Made by a program: the position numbers and the translations under genes. Below the pieces are notes generated by a model. The model was given only the letters and a program-made list of their open reading frames with translations, did not search any database and was not told the origin of the DNA. Shown here in pieces: positions 6,816-14,284 of a stretch of 26,542 nt of DNA. The stretch comes from DASXMX01 sp036794395 (GTDB lineage: Bacteria; Planctomycetota; Phycisphaerae; Tepidisphaerales; Tepidisphaeraceae): NCBI GenBank assembly GCA_036794395.1, contig DAIRGS010000063.1:1-26542 (forward strand), in the 5' to 3' direction. Every line of letters starts with the position of its first letter. The first letter of the stretch is position 1.

Positions 6816-8420
6816 TTACCCGCGCCACATGATTGCCGCCGCGACCACGCAGGCTAAGCCTGTGAGGAGCAGCCAGCTTGTCAGATCCGTTCCGGCCTGA
6901 TCAATGCTCAATGTTTTAATCCGACGTCGCCAATCTTCAGTGGGTTTTCCATCGGCAAATACTGCGGGGGGATTGAAGGCGCGCTGGGTTCCGTCGCTTC
7001 GGGTGTATAGGCCGGGCCACAATCCATTACTGTTGGGGGTTTTCAGCTTCCACTCGGGCGTCCAATCGGCAAGGGGATGGCCGGCAAAACCGGGCTTCTC
7101 GATGCCGGCACCGACCCAGTCGAATACGTTTGTCCAGAAGACGACGTAATCCGGGGTTGAGGACCACCGGGGCGCGTCAAATCCGATCCAAGCCTGGCCG
7201 CGGGCGTTTGGATTCGTGGCGACGACGACATCGTTTCCGAAACTGACAATCGGCGTCCAGCCGGCAGGCGGCTTACCAATTCGAATCGACGAGCCGAGCG
7301 ACTGCCAGCGGAGGTGCTGGGTGATGGGATGATCCTGGGCATGAATGTCGCCAGGTTGAATCTCTCGATCCGGTGTGGCGACGACAATCGCGGGAGAATT
7401 TACGGGCAGCGCGGAGTCGGTACCAAGGATGGGGATGTTCGAAGAGGAATCGCCTTTGGTGGGACGGGCGTGTTGATAGGCGTCGATCATGCGCTGCAAG
7501 GACGGGGAGACTTGAGTGCGCGCTTCGATTCGCGGCCAGGTGTTTTCGCGGACGGCCCATGCGGTGTCATTGGCATCAATGTCGTCTTTGATCACGACGC
7601 GCGCTTCAACTGTCTCGCCAACGGCAGGCAGATCGACGAAATAATTTCGCTCGGCACCAGGGGCCGGGAGATCGATCTGCCGTTCGATGCTTCTTCCGGC
7701 GGATGAAACGATCAGCGTGGCCCGATTTTGATTGGATCGATTCCGCAAGCCGATCATTGCCTGTGCGATGGGTTGTTCTCGAACAGCCAGCCGGGTGATG
7801 CCGACATCCAGGAGAGGTTGATGTGGGGCGATCGGGATAAGGCGGGGATCGTTTCCCGGTATGGATTGATCGGTGATGACGAAAATGTCCCCGCCTTTTT
7901 GGGATAGTCGCGGGGCGATCACCTCTGAAAGCAGTTTGCGGGTATCGGATGCAGTGGGAGGAAGGGATTGGATTTCTCTCTCGAGATCGGAAAGGTTGAA
8001 CAGACGGGGTTTTAGGCCGGGGACAATGATCAGTTCAACATCGCCGGTTGAGAAACGCTCGTGCAGCGCGGTGCATAGCTCGGCGGTGGCCTCCTTGAAT
8101 CGCAGGTCTTTTACCCCCCTGCCGGACATGCTGATGCCGCGATCGATGATGACGATGACTCCTGCGGGAAGGCGTGCGGTTCCGCGAGGGACATAGGGGC
8201 GGGATGCCGCGAGAAGCCCGAGCAGGCAACCGATCATGATCAGCACGATCGCAGTAGGCGGCGTTCGCCAGCGGCGCTCCTGGCGCGGCATGCTCGCCGA
8301 GCCGCGCCATAGCTGGAGGAAGGGGACATTGGCGCGGTCGTGCGCGCCGCGTAACAGGTAAATGAGGACCCCCAACCAAGGCGCCAATCCGATCAGCCAG
8401 ATGGGGGAGACCAGGTTCAT
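6816..8420 (-). CDS. BatA-like VWA-domain membrane protein
   Basis: The 534-residue product starts with the two-helix N-terminal domain typical of BatA-type proteins: helix 1 at about 7-23 (IWLIGLAPWLGVLIYLL), a short cytoplasmic stretch with RRWRTPPTA, and helix 2 at about 57-73. A von Willebrand A domain begins at about 87 (VIVIIDRGISMSG). A long soluble region and a C-terminal helix (about 514-531) follow. Usual VWA domains have a DxSxS metal site; here it is D93-x-G95-x-S97, so the first serine is replaced. Bat proteins in other bacteria act with MoxR ATPases in envelope stress; no moxR is in this window. The gene is 42 nt downstream of rnc on the same strand and probably shares its transcript. 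Confidence 0.85.
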   Translation of the reverse strand: MNLVSPIWLIGLAPWLGVLIYLLRGAHDRANVPFLQLWRGSASMPRQERRWRTPPTAIVLIMIGCLLGLLAASRPYVPRGTARLPAGVIVIIDRGISMSGRGVKDLRFKEATAELCTALHERFSTGDVELIIVPGLKPRLFNLSDLEREIQSLPPTASDTRKLLSEVIAPRLSQKGGDIFVITDQSIPGNDPRLIPIAPHQPLLDVGITRLAVREQPIAQAMIGLRNRSNQNRATLIVSSAGRSIERQIDLPAPGAERNYFVDLPAVGETVEARVVIKDDIDANDTAWAVRENTWPRIEARTQVSPSLQRMIDAYQHARPTKGDSSSNIPILGTDSALPVNSPAIVVATPDREIQPGDIHAQDHPITQHLRWQSLGSSIRIGKPPAGWTPIVSFGNDVVVATNPNARGQAWIGFDAPRWSSTPDYVVFWTNVFDWVGAGIEKPGFAGHPLADWTPEWKLKTPNSNGLWPGLYTRSDGTQRAFNPPAVFADGKPTEDWRRRIKTLSIDQAGTDLTSWLLLTGLACVVAAAIMWRG

Positions 8421-8462
8421 GCGCCGTTCTTCGCCGCCCCACTGGCATTGGGTTCCACCGGC

Positions 8463-9209
8463 TCAATCATCTTCTGGCGGCTCGGAGTTGTGGATTTCCT
8501 CAATGGCCTTATCCACTTCACCTGGAGCAAAGACGCCCATGTCTTCCAGCGCCAACAGCGCGGCCTTTTGCTCGGCCATCTTTTTGTTCGGCCCCCAGGC
8601 CGAGGTAAACCGCCGGCCATCGACGGTTACGCAGACTTCAAAACATTTGCTGTGATCCGGGCCTTTTTCATCCAGCAGCTCGTAGTATGGAGTGGAATTG
8701 AGGACACGCTGCGCGTGCTGTTGAAGCACGGCTTTGTAATTCTGTTGATGATCGTTGGAGGCGATGACTTCCAATTTGGGGGTCATGGTCTTGAGCACAT
8801 ACTGCTTGACCACATCGAAGCCGCCATCGAGGTATAGAGCCGCGACGATTGATTCATAGACAGCCGCGGCCAGCGAGCTGGGCAGGGCGCTGCGGGAGCT
8901 GATGCCTTTTCCGATGATCAGCAGATCGGTGAGGCCGGTTTCGTTGGCGACTTCGGCGCAGGTGCGCCGGGAGACGACGGCGGATTTGACCTTGGTCAGA
9001 TCGCCTTCCTGATATTCGGGAAATCGCGTGTACAGCGCCTCGCAGACGATCAGATCCAGCACCGCATCGCCCAGAAATTCCATTCGCTCGTTACTGTCGA
9101 GCCGGCGGTCGGCGATGGATGCATGGGTCAGGGCTTCCTTGAGAAGCTGGCGATTTTTGAAATTGTAGCCGAGCACTTTCTCGGCTCGTTCATGGGGTTC
9201 AGGCGTCAC
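8463..9209 (-). CDS. rnc: Ribonuclease III
   Basis: RNase III cleaves double-stranded RNA in rRNA and mRNA processing. The catalytic domain carries the signature NERMEFLGDAVL (E41, E44, D48) at residues 40-51, and E68 in YQEGDLTKVKS. A C-terminal dsRNA-binding domain spans about 157-225 (NYKAVLQQHAQ through KKMAEQKAALLALEDM). Length is 248 residues, slightly longer than E. coli. In the second catalytic segment, SLAAAVYESIVAALYLDGG, the glutamate equivalent to E. coli E117 is kept (E119). The residue three before it, Asp114 in E. coli, is Ala116 here. Transcription continues into the VWA gene. Confidence 0.95.
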   Translation of the reverse strand: MTPEPHERAEKVLGYNFKNRQLLKEALTHASIADRRLDSNERMEFLGDAVLDLIVCEALYTRFPEYQEGDLTKVKSAVVSRRTCAEVANETGLTDLLIIGKGISSRSALPSSLAAAVYESIVAALYLDGGFDVVKQYVLKTMTPKLEVIASNDHQQNYKAVLQQHAQRVLNSTPYYELLDEKGPDHSKCFEVCVTVDGRRFTSAWGPNKKMAEQKAALLALEDMGVFAPGEVDKAIEEIHNSEPPEDD

Positions 9210-9316
9210 GCGTCACAACTCACTCCGGGGAGACTATTCCGCCGATCAGGCTGCGGAACCGCTCCACTCAAAAAGATGGTTCCCGAAATTATCACCACTC
9301 CTTATTCATGGCAACT

Positions 9317-9346
9317 GCTGAACACACATTTGCTGAACACACATTT
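9317..9346. repeat. Two tandem 15-bp copies
   Basis: The unit GCTGAACACACATTT occurs twice without a gap (9317-9331 and 9332-9346), directly next to the long inverted repeat at 9348. It may be a duplication linked to that element. Confidence 0.9.
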
Positions 9347-9347
9347 G

Positions 9348-9416
9348 GGGAGTGCGAGGCTCCTGCCGAGCCGATCCGCACCGGAAAAATGCGCTCGGCG
9401 GGAGCCTCGCACTCCC
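9348..9416. repeat. 24-bp inverted repeat, palindromic intergenic element
   Basis: Arms 9348-9371 and 9393-9416 begin GGGAGTGCGAGGCTCC and are complementary over 24 positions with one mismatch, which would be a G-T wobble in RNA. The loop is 21 nt. It lies between the start of rnc and the end of the PVC dehydrogenase gene. There is no T tract, so it is more likely a REP-like element than a normal terminator. The rest of 9210-9449 shows no gene. Confidence 0.9.
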
Positions 9417-9449
9417 AGAGGCGCTCACGAGGCAGCGGAGTTGTCTGAA

Positions 9450-12400
9450 TCATTGCTTTGTCACCAGCAGATAAGCAAGCAAATCGTTGAATGCATCCGG
9501 CGGGATTACTTCATTGAAGTTGCTGGGCATCAGCGAGAGTTTCGATTCGACCTGGCGTGTGATTTGCGACTTTTGGAGCGAAAGTTCCTTACCGGTCGAG
9601 TCGGCGATGATGGTCGTTTGGCCTTCCTGGCGGCGGGGAATGCCCGCGACCACGTTGCCATCCGCCAGGACGAAGGTGGTCTGCTTGAACTCGGCGGCTA
9701 CGTTGCGGCTAGGGTCGAGGATATCTTCGCACAGGCGTGAAACACCTCGAACCCCGATGCCATCGAGCGGCGGGCCCACCTTGGCGCCCTGCCCGGCCAG
9801 GCTGTGGCAGATGGCGCAATTCTTTTCGAAAATGGTTTTGCCCCGCTGGGCCGCGCCTGGAGATGCGACAAACCCGGCGGCACGCTGGTCGATCAGTTTC
9901 TGAACCGCGGCATCGGCGGTGGGCAGGCCCGCAGTGAGCTGCTTGAGACGTTCGTCGAAACGCGCGGGCTGAACGACATTGAGCCGTTCGCGCACATTGG
10001 AATCCTGAAGCAGGCGGGGTGAGGCTTTTCCCTGTTCGATCGCGTCGAGTAATGCATCCGCTCCACCCCGACCCGAAGACAACGCCAGGGCGAGTGCCAC
10101 CTGAAGCTTCTGCGGGGCAGTGCGCATGGCATCGACCAGAGCGGCGGCGGCTGGAGCGGTATTCAGAGAGGCCAGAGCCGTCGCCGCGGATTCGCGTACT
10201 TCATCTGGCGCGGTCGCGTCAAGCAAAGTGCGGGAGAGGACCGGTACGTGCTCCGAAGCGCCAAGGACGGCGAGCGTTTGTATGGCCGCGGCGCGGACGT
10301 CTGCATCGGCGGCAATATTGCGGGCTAGTTTCTCGATCTGTCCGGCCATGTCAGAGAGGCGCAGCGATTTCACGATCTGCACCGCACTGAGTAATTGCGG
10401 GCCGGACACCGGGACAGAAATCACCGGGGGATCGAACCGCCCCACCGCCAGCCACGCGTAAGACTTTCCAGCCCCGCCATCGACGACTTCGAAATACGCT
10501 TTTCGACCTGCGAACTTTTGCAGGTCCATCGTGACTTTGCGAGCCGTGTCATTCCGGGGCGGAACGGCAAACGACAATACTTCATCGTTCTGCGCATCGC
10601 GGACGCGAACCAGATTGGTGACCTCCCAATTCTCTGGCGGCGGACCATTGTGGCCGGCCAGGAAAAACGTCAGCCGGGCCGGGACATCAAAGGATTGCGA
10701 GCGAGCAATGCCGGTTAACGGCTCGCCGTGCGGCAGGCTCGAAAGGAACGGTGATGTGGCATCACCATCGGCCGATTTTCGGATCTGCACGCTCCATGGA
10801 TTTCGCGTATCGGTGGAACCTGGAACGGGATGATATGTCCAGACCGTTGCATCGGCGGCTTTTTCGATCAGCTTTGATGCAAGTGTGCTACCCCAGGCGA
10901 AGACCGCGTTGCCCGGCTTTGCTCCGCGCTCGCCGAGCCCTTGTTCGACGGCTTCGAACAGGCCGCGTTGGAGATCCAGGTCATCGGCAAACTTCGATTG
11001 TACGAAGCTGGCGAGTTGCTCGACCTGATCGGCCGGCACGTAACGGGCAACCGCCTTGAGATATCGTGTGACGGCCTCGGGTTTGTCTGAGCCTTTGGTG
11101 ACATGAGCCAGAAGCAGCGCCGCTGCCTCGGGCGTGGGAGCGCCGACTGCCGACTCGGCAATCAGCCGGTCCTCGCGATCGTCCAGCTTTTCGGTCGCCA
11201 GCTTCGTAGCGATTTGGGGCTGCATGAGCTGATCGCGCAATGCCACCTTTGCAACGTGATTGATAAACGCATCGGTATCGGGTCGTGCGACAACGTTCAG
11301 GATTTCCCGAATGTTCTCATAAGCTGGATGGCGGCCCAAAGCCTCAGTGGCGACTCGGCGAACCAACGGATTAGCATCGTGCAGTCCCCTCACGATCGAG
11401 TCTCGCTCGGCGGCATTCCATTGGGCCTTTTCGCCGAGCATGCGCATGGCGTGTTCGCGAATGATGTACTGCGCGTCGGAAGCAAATGTACTCAGTTGCG
11501 TCGCGTCCAACGCACCGAGGCGGTACAGCACCCAAAGCCCATGCACCTTCTGATCGATATTGGAGGAAGTCGGGAGCATCTGCCGGATGGGCCCAATTGC
11601 TTCGAGGCCCACCACATCCGCGAGGCGGTTCATCGTCAGCATGCGGACGGTGAAATTCGGGCTGCCCAGCAACTCAACCATCTCGGCGACGCTGGTGTGC
11701 GTGAGATCGAACTTCTTTACCGGCGCAAAGCGCGGCTTGGGAGCGCCTTTGTAAATAATCCGCCAGATCCGCCCGCGTTCGCGGTCGCGGCCAGGGTGTT
11801 TCAAATCGACTTCGTAGTGGCCGATGATGCGGTTGTAGAAATCGGCGACATACAGCGCCCCGTCGGGGCCGAGCTTGATGTTGGTGGGGCGAAACCACGC
11901 GTCGCCGCTGGTGAGAAAATCCGGCTCGTCATCGCCATGAACGCCGGCGCCGCGCGGAGTGAGTTTGGCGTTGTTGATCTTATTGGTGACCACGTTGCCG
12001 ACGAACATTCGATACTGATATTCCGCGGGAAACTCAAAGGCCATGTACTGGCAAAGACCCGCGATGGCGGTTGACCCGTAGAAATGATCGACAATGTCCG
12101 GGGCGAATCCCAGCCCATCATCCGGCTTGCCAAAGCTCGCATAGTAGGCACCGCGCAGCAGCAGCGCGATCGGCTTGGTTTCGCAATCGCTGGAGTACAG
12201 ATTGCCGAGGCGATCGAAGGCCATGCCGAAAGGATTGACCTGGCCATGCGTGAAGTATTCGACGTGGCTTCCATCCCGCTTAAAGCGGTAGGTATTGCCG
12301 GAGTTCATCGTGACGCTTGATCCATCGGAGGCTTTGAGGGTGGTGGTGTTGAGATATCCATGAACGGCATAGATCCAGCCGTCGAAGCCTTCGGTGAATG

Positions 12401-12911
12401 AGCCGGTCATTCCGTGGGTGTCTTTGTGACCGTAGGGCCCAAAGACGATTTCTCGTTTATCGGCGCGACCGTCGCCGTTGGTGTCGGTCATCCGGTAAAG
12501 GTTGGGAATGCTGTAGATCAGGGCGGCGTTGTCGCCGGTCGGCAGAACGCCGATGGGGATCTCCAGCTTGTCGGCGAAGGTCGTAATCTTGTTGGCTTTG
12601 CCGGTGTCGTCGAAGTCGTCGAGGATTTTGACGGTATCGGCCGGGGTTGCGCCGTCGGCGGCGGGGAATGGATAATCGGTTGTGCTGGTTACCCAAAGCC
12701 TGCCGCGATCGTCGAATGCCATGTTGATCGGCTTGTGGATGTCGGGCTCGGATGCAACTAACTGCACTTCGAACCCCGGCGGGACGTGCAGGAGCTTCTG
12801 CTCCTCCAAGGGAGACTTCGGCCCCGCCGATACCACGGAATCCGCCCCGCGCCCCTCATTGCCCAGGCACAGGACGGCGATCGCCACTAAACAAAACATC
12901 GCGCTTCTCAT
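9450..12911 (-). CDS. PVC-type dehydrogenase-like protein with HEAT repeats and cytochrome c domain
   Basis: This is a 1153-residue exported protein of the type restricted largely to the Planctomycetes-Verrucomicrobia group. A signal peptide (about 1-23) is followed by an N-terminal membrane-bound-dehydrogenase/beta-propeller domain (about 35-390; HVPPGFEVQLVASEPDIHKP, NGDGRADKREIVFG, PTNIKLGPDGALYVADFYNR). A HEAT-repeat region follows (about 410-560). A middle beta-rich section contains FFLAGHNGPPPENWEV. A second set of HEAT repeats (about 860-960) comes next. Last is a heme-binding domain with C1032-A-I-C-H1036 and a possible axial methionine in SLMPSNF. The start is supported by GGAG 8 nt upstream. 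It probably oxidises a sugar-like substrate and passes electrons to the heme; the substrate is unknown. It is monocistronic in this window. Confidence 0.93.
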   Translation of the reverse strand: MRSAMFCLVAIAVLCLGNEGRGADSVVSAGPKSPLEEQKLLHVPPGFEVQLVASEPDIHKPINMAFDDRGRLWVTSTTDYPFPAADGATPADTVKILDDFDDTGKANKITTFADKLEIPIGVLPTGDNAALIYSIPNLYRMTDTNGDGRADKREIVFGPYGHKDTHGMTGSFTEGFDGWIYAVHGYLNTTTLKASDGSSVTMNSGNTYRFKRDGSHVEYFTHGQVNPFGMAFDRLGNLYSSDCETKPIALLLRGAYYASFGKPDDGLGFAPDIVDHFYGSTAIAGLCQYMAFEFPAEYQYRMFVGNVVTNKINNAKLTPRGAGVHGDDEPDFLTSGDAWFRPTNIKLGPDGALYVADFYNRIIGHYEVDLKHPGRDRERGRIWRIIYKGAPKPRFAPVKKFDLTHTSVAEMVELLGSPNFTVRMLTMNRLADVVGLEAIGPIRQMLPTSSNIDQKVHGLWVLYRLGALDATQLSTFASDAQYIIREHAMRMLGEKAQWNAAERDSIVRGLHDANPLVRRVATEALGRHPAYENIREILNVVARPDTDAFINHVAKVALRDQLMQPQIATKLATEKLDDREDRLIAESAVGAPTPEAAALLLAHVTKGSDKPEAVTRYLKAVARYVPADQVEQLASFVQSKFADDLDLQRGLFEAVEQGLGERGAKPGNAVFAWGSTLASKLIEKAADATVWTYHPVPGSTDTRNPWSVQIRKSADGDATSPFLSSLPHGEPLTGIARSQSFDVPARLTFFLAGHNGPPPENWEVTNLVRVRDAQNDEVLSFAVPPRNDTARKVTMDLQKFAGRKAYFEVVDGGAGKSYAWLAVGRFDPPVISVPVSGPQLLSAVQIVKSLRLSDMAGQIEKLARNIAADADVRAAAIQTLAVLGASEHVPVLSRTLLDATAPDEVRESAATALASLNTAPAAAALVDAMRTAPQKLQVALALALSSGRGGADALLDAIEQGKASPRLLQDSNVRERLNVVQPARFDERLKQLTAGLPTADAAVQKLIDQRAAGFVASPGAAQRGKTIFEKNCAICHSLAGQGAKVGPPLDGIGVRGVSRLCEDILDPSRNVAAEFKQTTFVLADGNVVAGIPRRQEGQTTIIADSTGKELSLQKSQITRQVESKLSLMPSNFNEVIPPDAFNDLLAYLLVTKQ

Positions 12912-13004
12912 GCAAATATCTCCGCTTCCCCCCTCCGCATATTAAGCGAAAGCGATGCGCGTAAAAACACCCGCCTCCAGGGCAATTTGCGGAGGTCTAG
13001 TCTA

Positions 13005-13093
13005 AAACCACGGAATACACGGATGCCACGGATAAAACGGATAAAGATGAGCGACATCTTCTTCATCCGTGGTATCCGTGTAATCCGTGGTTT
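13005..13093. repeat. Inverted CCACGGAT-type dispersed repeat
   Basis: Arms of 29 nt at 13005-13033 and 13065-13093 are complementary with three mismatches (left arm begins AAACCACGGAATACACGG). Within each arm, variants of CACGGAT recur about every 9-10 bp. Repeats of this kind are widespread between genes in planctomycetes and related bacteria (from memory). It lies upstream of the PVC dehydrogenase gene. The surrounding 12912-13503 otherwise contains only the PDZ remnant. Confidence 0.88.
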
Positions 13094-13136
13094 CGTTTTT
13101 TGAGCTGGTTGCAGGATCGATGTTCGCAAGTGGCAG

Positions 13137-13244
13137 TTACTGTTCCGGCTGGCCGAGTTTGACGGGGACTTCGATCGTTTCTCCGTTGCGAAAGATTTGC
13201 AGCGTGACGGTGCGATGGGAGCGAATGAGCCTGACCGGCACCGT
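13137..13244 (-). pseudogene. PDZ-domain C-terminal remnant
   Basis: A minus-strand frame ending at TAA 13137-13139 reads RLIRSHRTVTLQIFRNGET followed by IEVPVKLGQPEQ. This matches the last strand-helix-strand of PDZ domains as found in HtrA-type proteases. There is no start codon or upstream PDZ sequence in this frame; just upstream the sequence becomes unrelated. It is probably the last 35 codons of a deleted protease or PDZ protein. No functional product is expected. Confidence 0.5.
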
Positions 13245-13503
13245 CCTGCATTGAACGCTTGCCACTTCACCATGACGGCCCGGTGATTGGCCAGACAAGC
13301 CCATTTACGAGGCGATCCCGCAGCCGATGCCTCATTGGCCCTTCAAAGCGGTGGCGGGCTCCCCGGGAGGGCGGAAGAGATGTTGTCACTGAAAAGGTCA
13401 CTGCTTGGAGCCGCACCCTCCAGCGAAGCCCCGCAGCCCATTCCCGAAAAACGCCGTTCGTTCGCTGATATGGCGGTGAGGCTGCGTAGGTGAGGGTTTC
13501 GAG

Positions 13504-13586
13504 TGGCCTCTATCGGAGTCGAACCGATACTCCTTTTGGGAAATGGATTTTGAATCCATCGCGTCTGCCAATTCCGCCAAGAGGCC
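13504..13586 (-). tRNA. tRNA-Leu(CAA)
   Basis: The minus strand folds as a class II tRNA. The acceptor stem is GGCCTCT/AGAGGCC with discriminator A. The D arm is GCG-GAATTGGCAGA-CGC. The anticodon stem is ATGGA/TCCAT with loop TTCAAAA, giving anticodon CAA (13550-13552), which reads UUG leucine codons. A variable arm TCCCAAAAGGA precedes the T arm ATCGG-TTCGACT-CCGAT. The 3' CCA is not encoded and must be added after transcription. Confidence 0.97.
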
Positions 13587-13707
13587 GTCACATCAATTTT
13601 CGCGGGAATTGCAGTCATTCCCGGCGTCTCAAACGCACGGCGACTTTACCGCCCTGCCGCCATTTTGTCCAACGGGCCTCTGCCCCTCCAGACAACGATC
13701 CAAAACC

Positions 13708-13739
13708 AACGCCCCGCCCTTATTTTAGAGCGGGGCGTT
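13708..13739 (-). terminator. Probable terminator after the His-rich peptide gene
   Basis: A perfect 10-bp inverted repeat AACGCCCCGC/GCGGGGCGTT (13708-13717 and 13730-13739) with a 12-nt loop. Reading leftward it is followed by GGTTTTGG, a weak T tract. It lies 75 bp after the minus-strand gene 13814-14014. On the plus strand it is followed by TTTCATATTT but has no plus-strand gene upstream. Confidence 0.55.
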
Positions 13740-13813
13740 TCATATTTCGCGTTTGCCAATTCGTCGTTCATCGATCGAGGCCGGTTGTCCGCCACAATCG
13801 AATTTGAATCGAC

Positions 13814-14014
13814 TTAACGAGCATGCTTATGCGCATGGCGGTGAGCGCTCTTCTTCACGTGATGTTTGTGACTCGCTTTCACGCGATGCTTTGCAGCGTG
13901 CTTATGCTTCACGCTATGTGTGGTGGTGGTTGCCGCCGACGCAGTGGTCGGCGTGGCAAATCCCAAACCCGTGACGAACGCCGTGGCTATTACCGCAATA
14001 ATCATCTTACGCAT
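13814..14014 (-). CDS. Secreted His/Lys-rich small protein (acid-shock-like)
   Basis: The product has 66 residues from ATG 14014, chosen because GGAG lies 7 nt upstream and a signal peptide starts there (MRKMIIAVIATAFVTGLGFA, cleavage probably after TASA). The mature tail of about 39 residues is composed almost wholly of His, Lys, Arg, Ala, Thr and Ser, with repeated KHK, HKHH and HRHAHKHAR motifs, and is strongly basic. Composition and layout resemble bacterial acid-shock proteins (Asr type), which buffer or bind in the periplasm. Metal binding through histidines is equally possible. There is no Cys. It is monocistronic with a probable terminator downstream. Confidence 0.72.
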   Translation of the reverse strand: MRKMIIAVIATAFVTGLGFATPTTASAATTTTHSVKHKHAAKHRVKASHKHHVKKSAHRHAHKHAR

Positions 14015-14284
14015 GACAAAACTCCGCAGTGCTTGTTTGCGGCCCGGCTGAATCGATCCTCGCGTGGCACCCACAGGCCATCTGTCGGGGATGAAGCCGG
14101 GCCGCTTGTTTCCTTTCAAGAGCTTCCGATATGTCTGTCGGCAAATCCAGCCCGCTGCGATGAGAGGTCTGGCGCTGCGAATTGCGGGTTAAGCTGGGGC
14201 AAATCGAGAGTTATTGAGCACATGCGCCAAATTCCCGGCTTCTTTTACAACCCCTAACGGCAGGCAGGGTAGGATAAGTAATCG

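Noticed and set aside
11103..12074. 323-codon plus-strand reading frame
   Set aside because: It is antisense to the PVC dehydrogenase gene, has no family resemblance, and is a by-product of GC-rich codon use.
12908..13273. 121-codon minus-strand frame containing repeated RGIRVFRGF-like residues
   Set aside because: The apparent protein repeats come from the CCACGGAT DNA repeat; the frame is not a gene.
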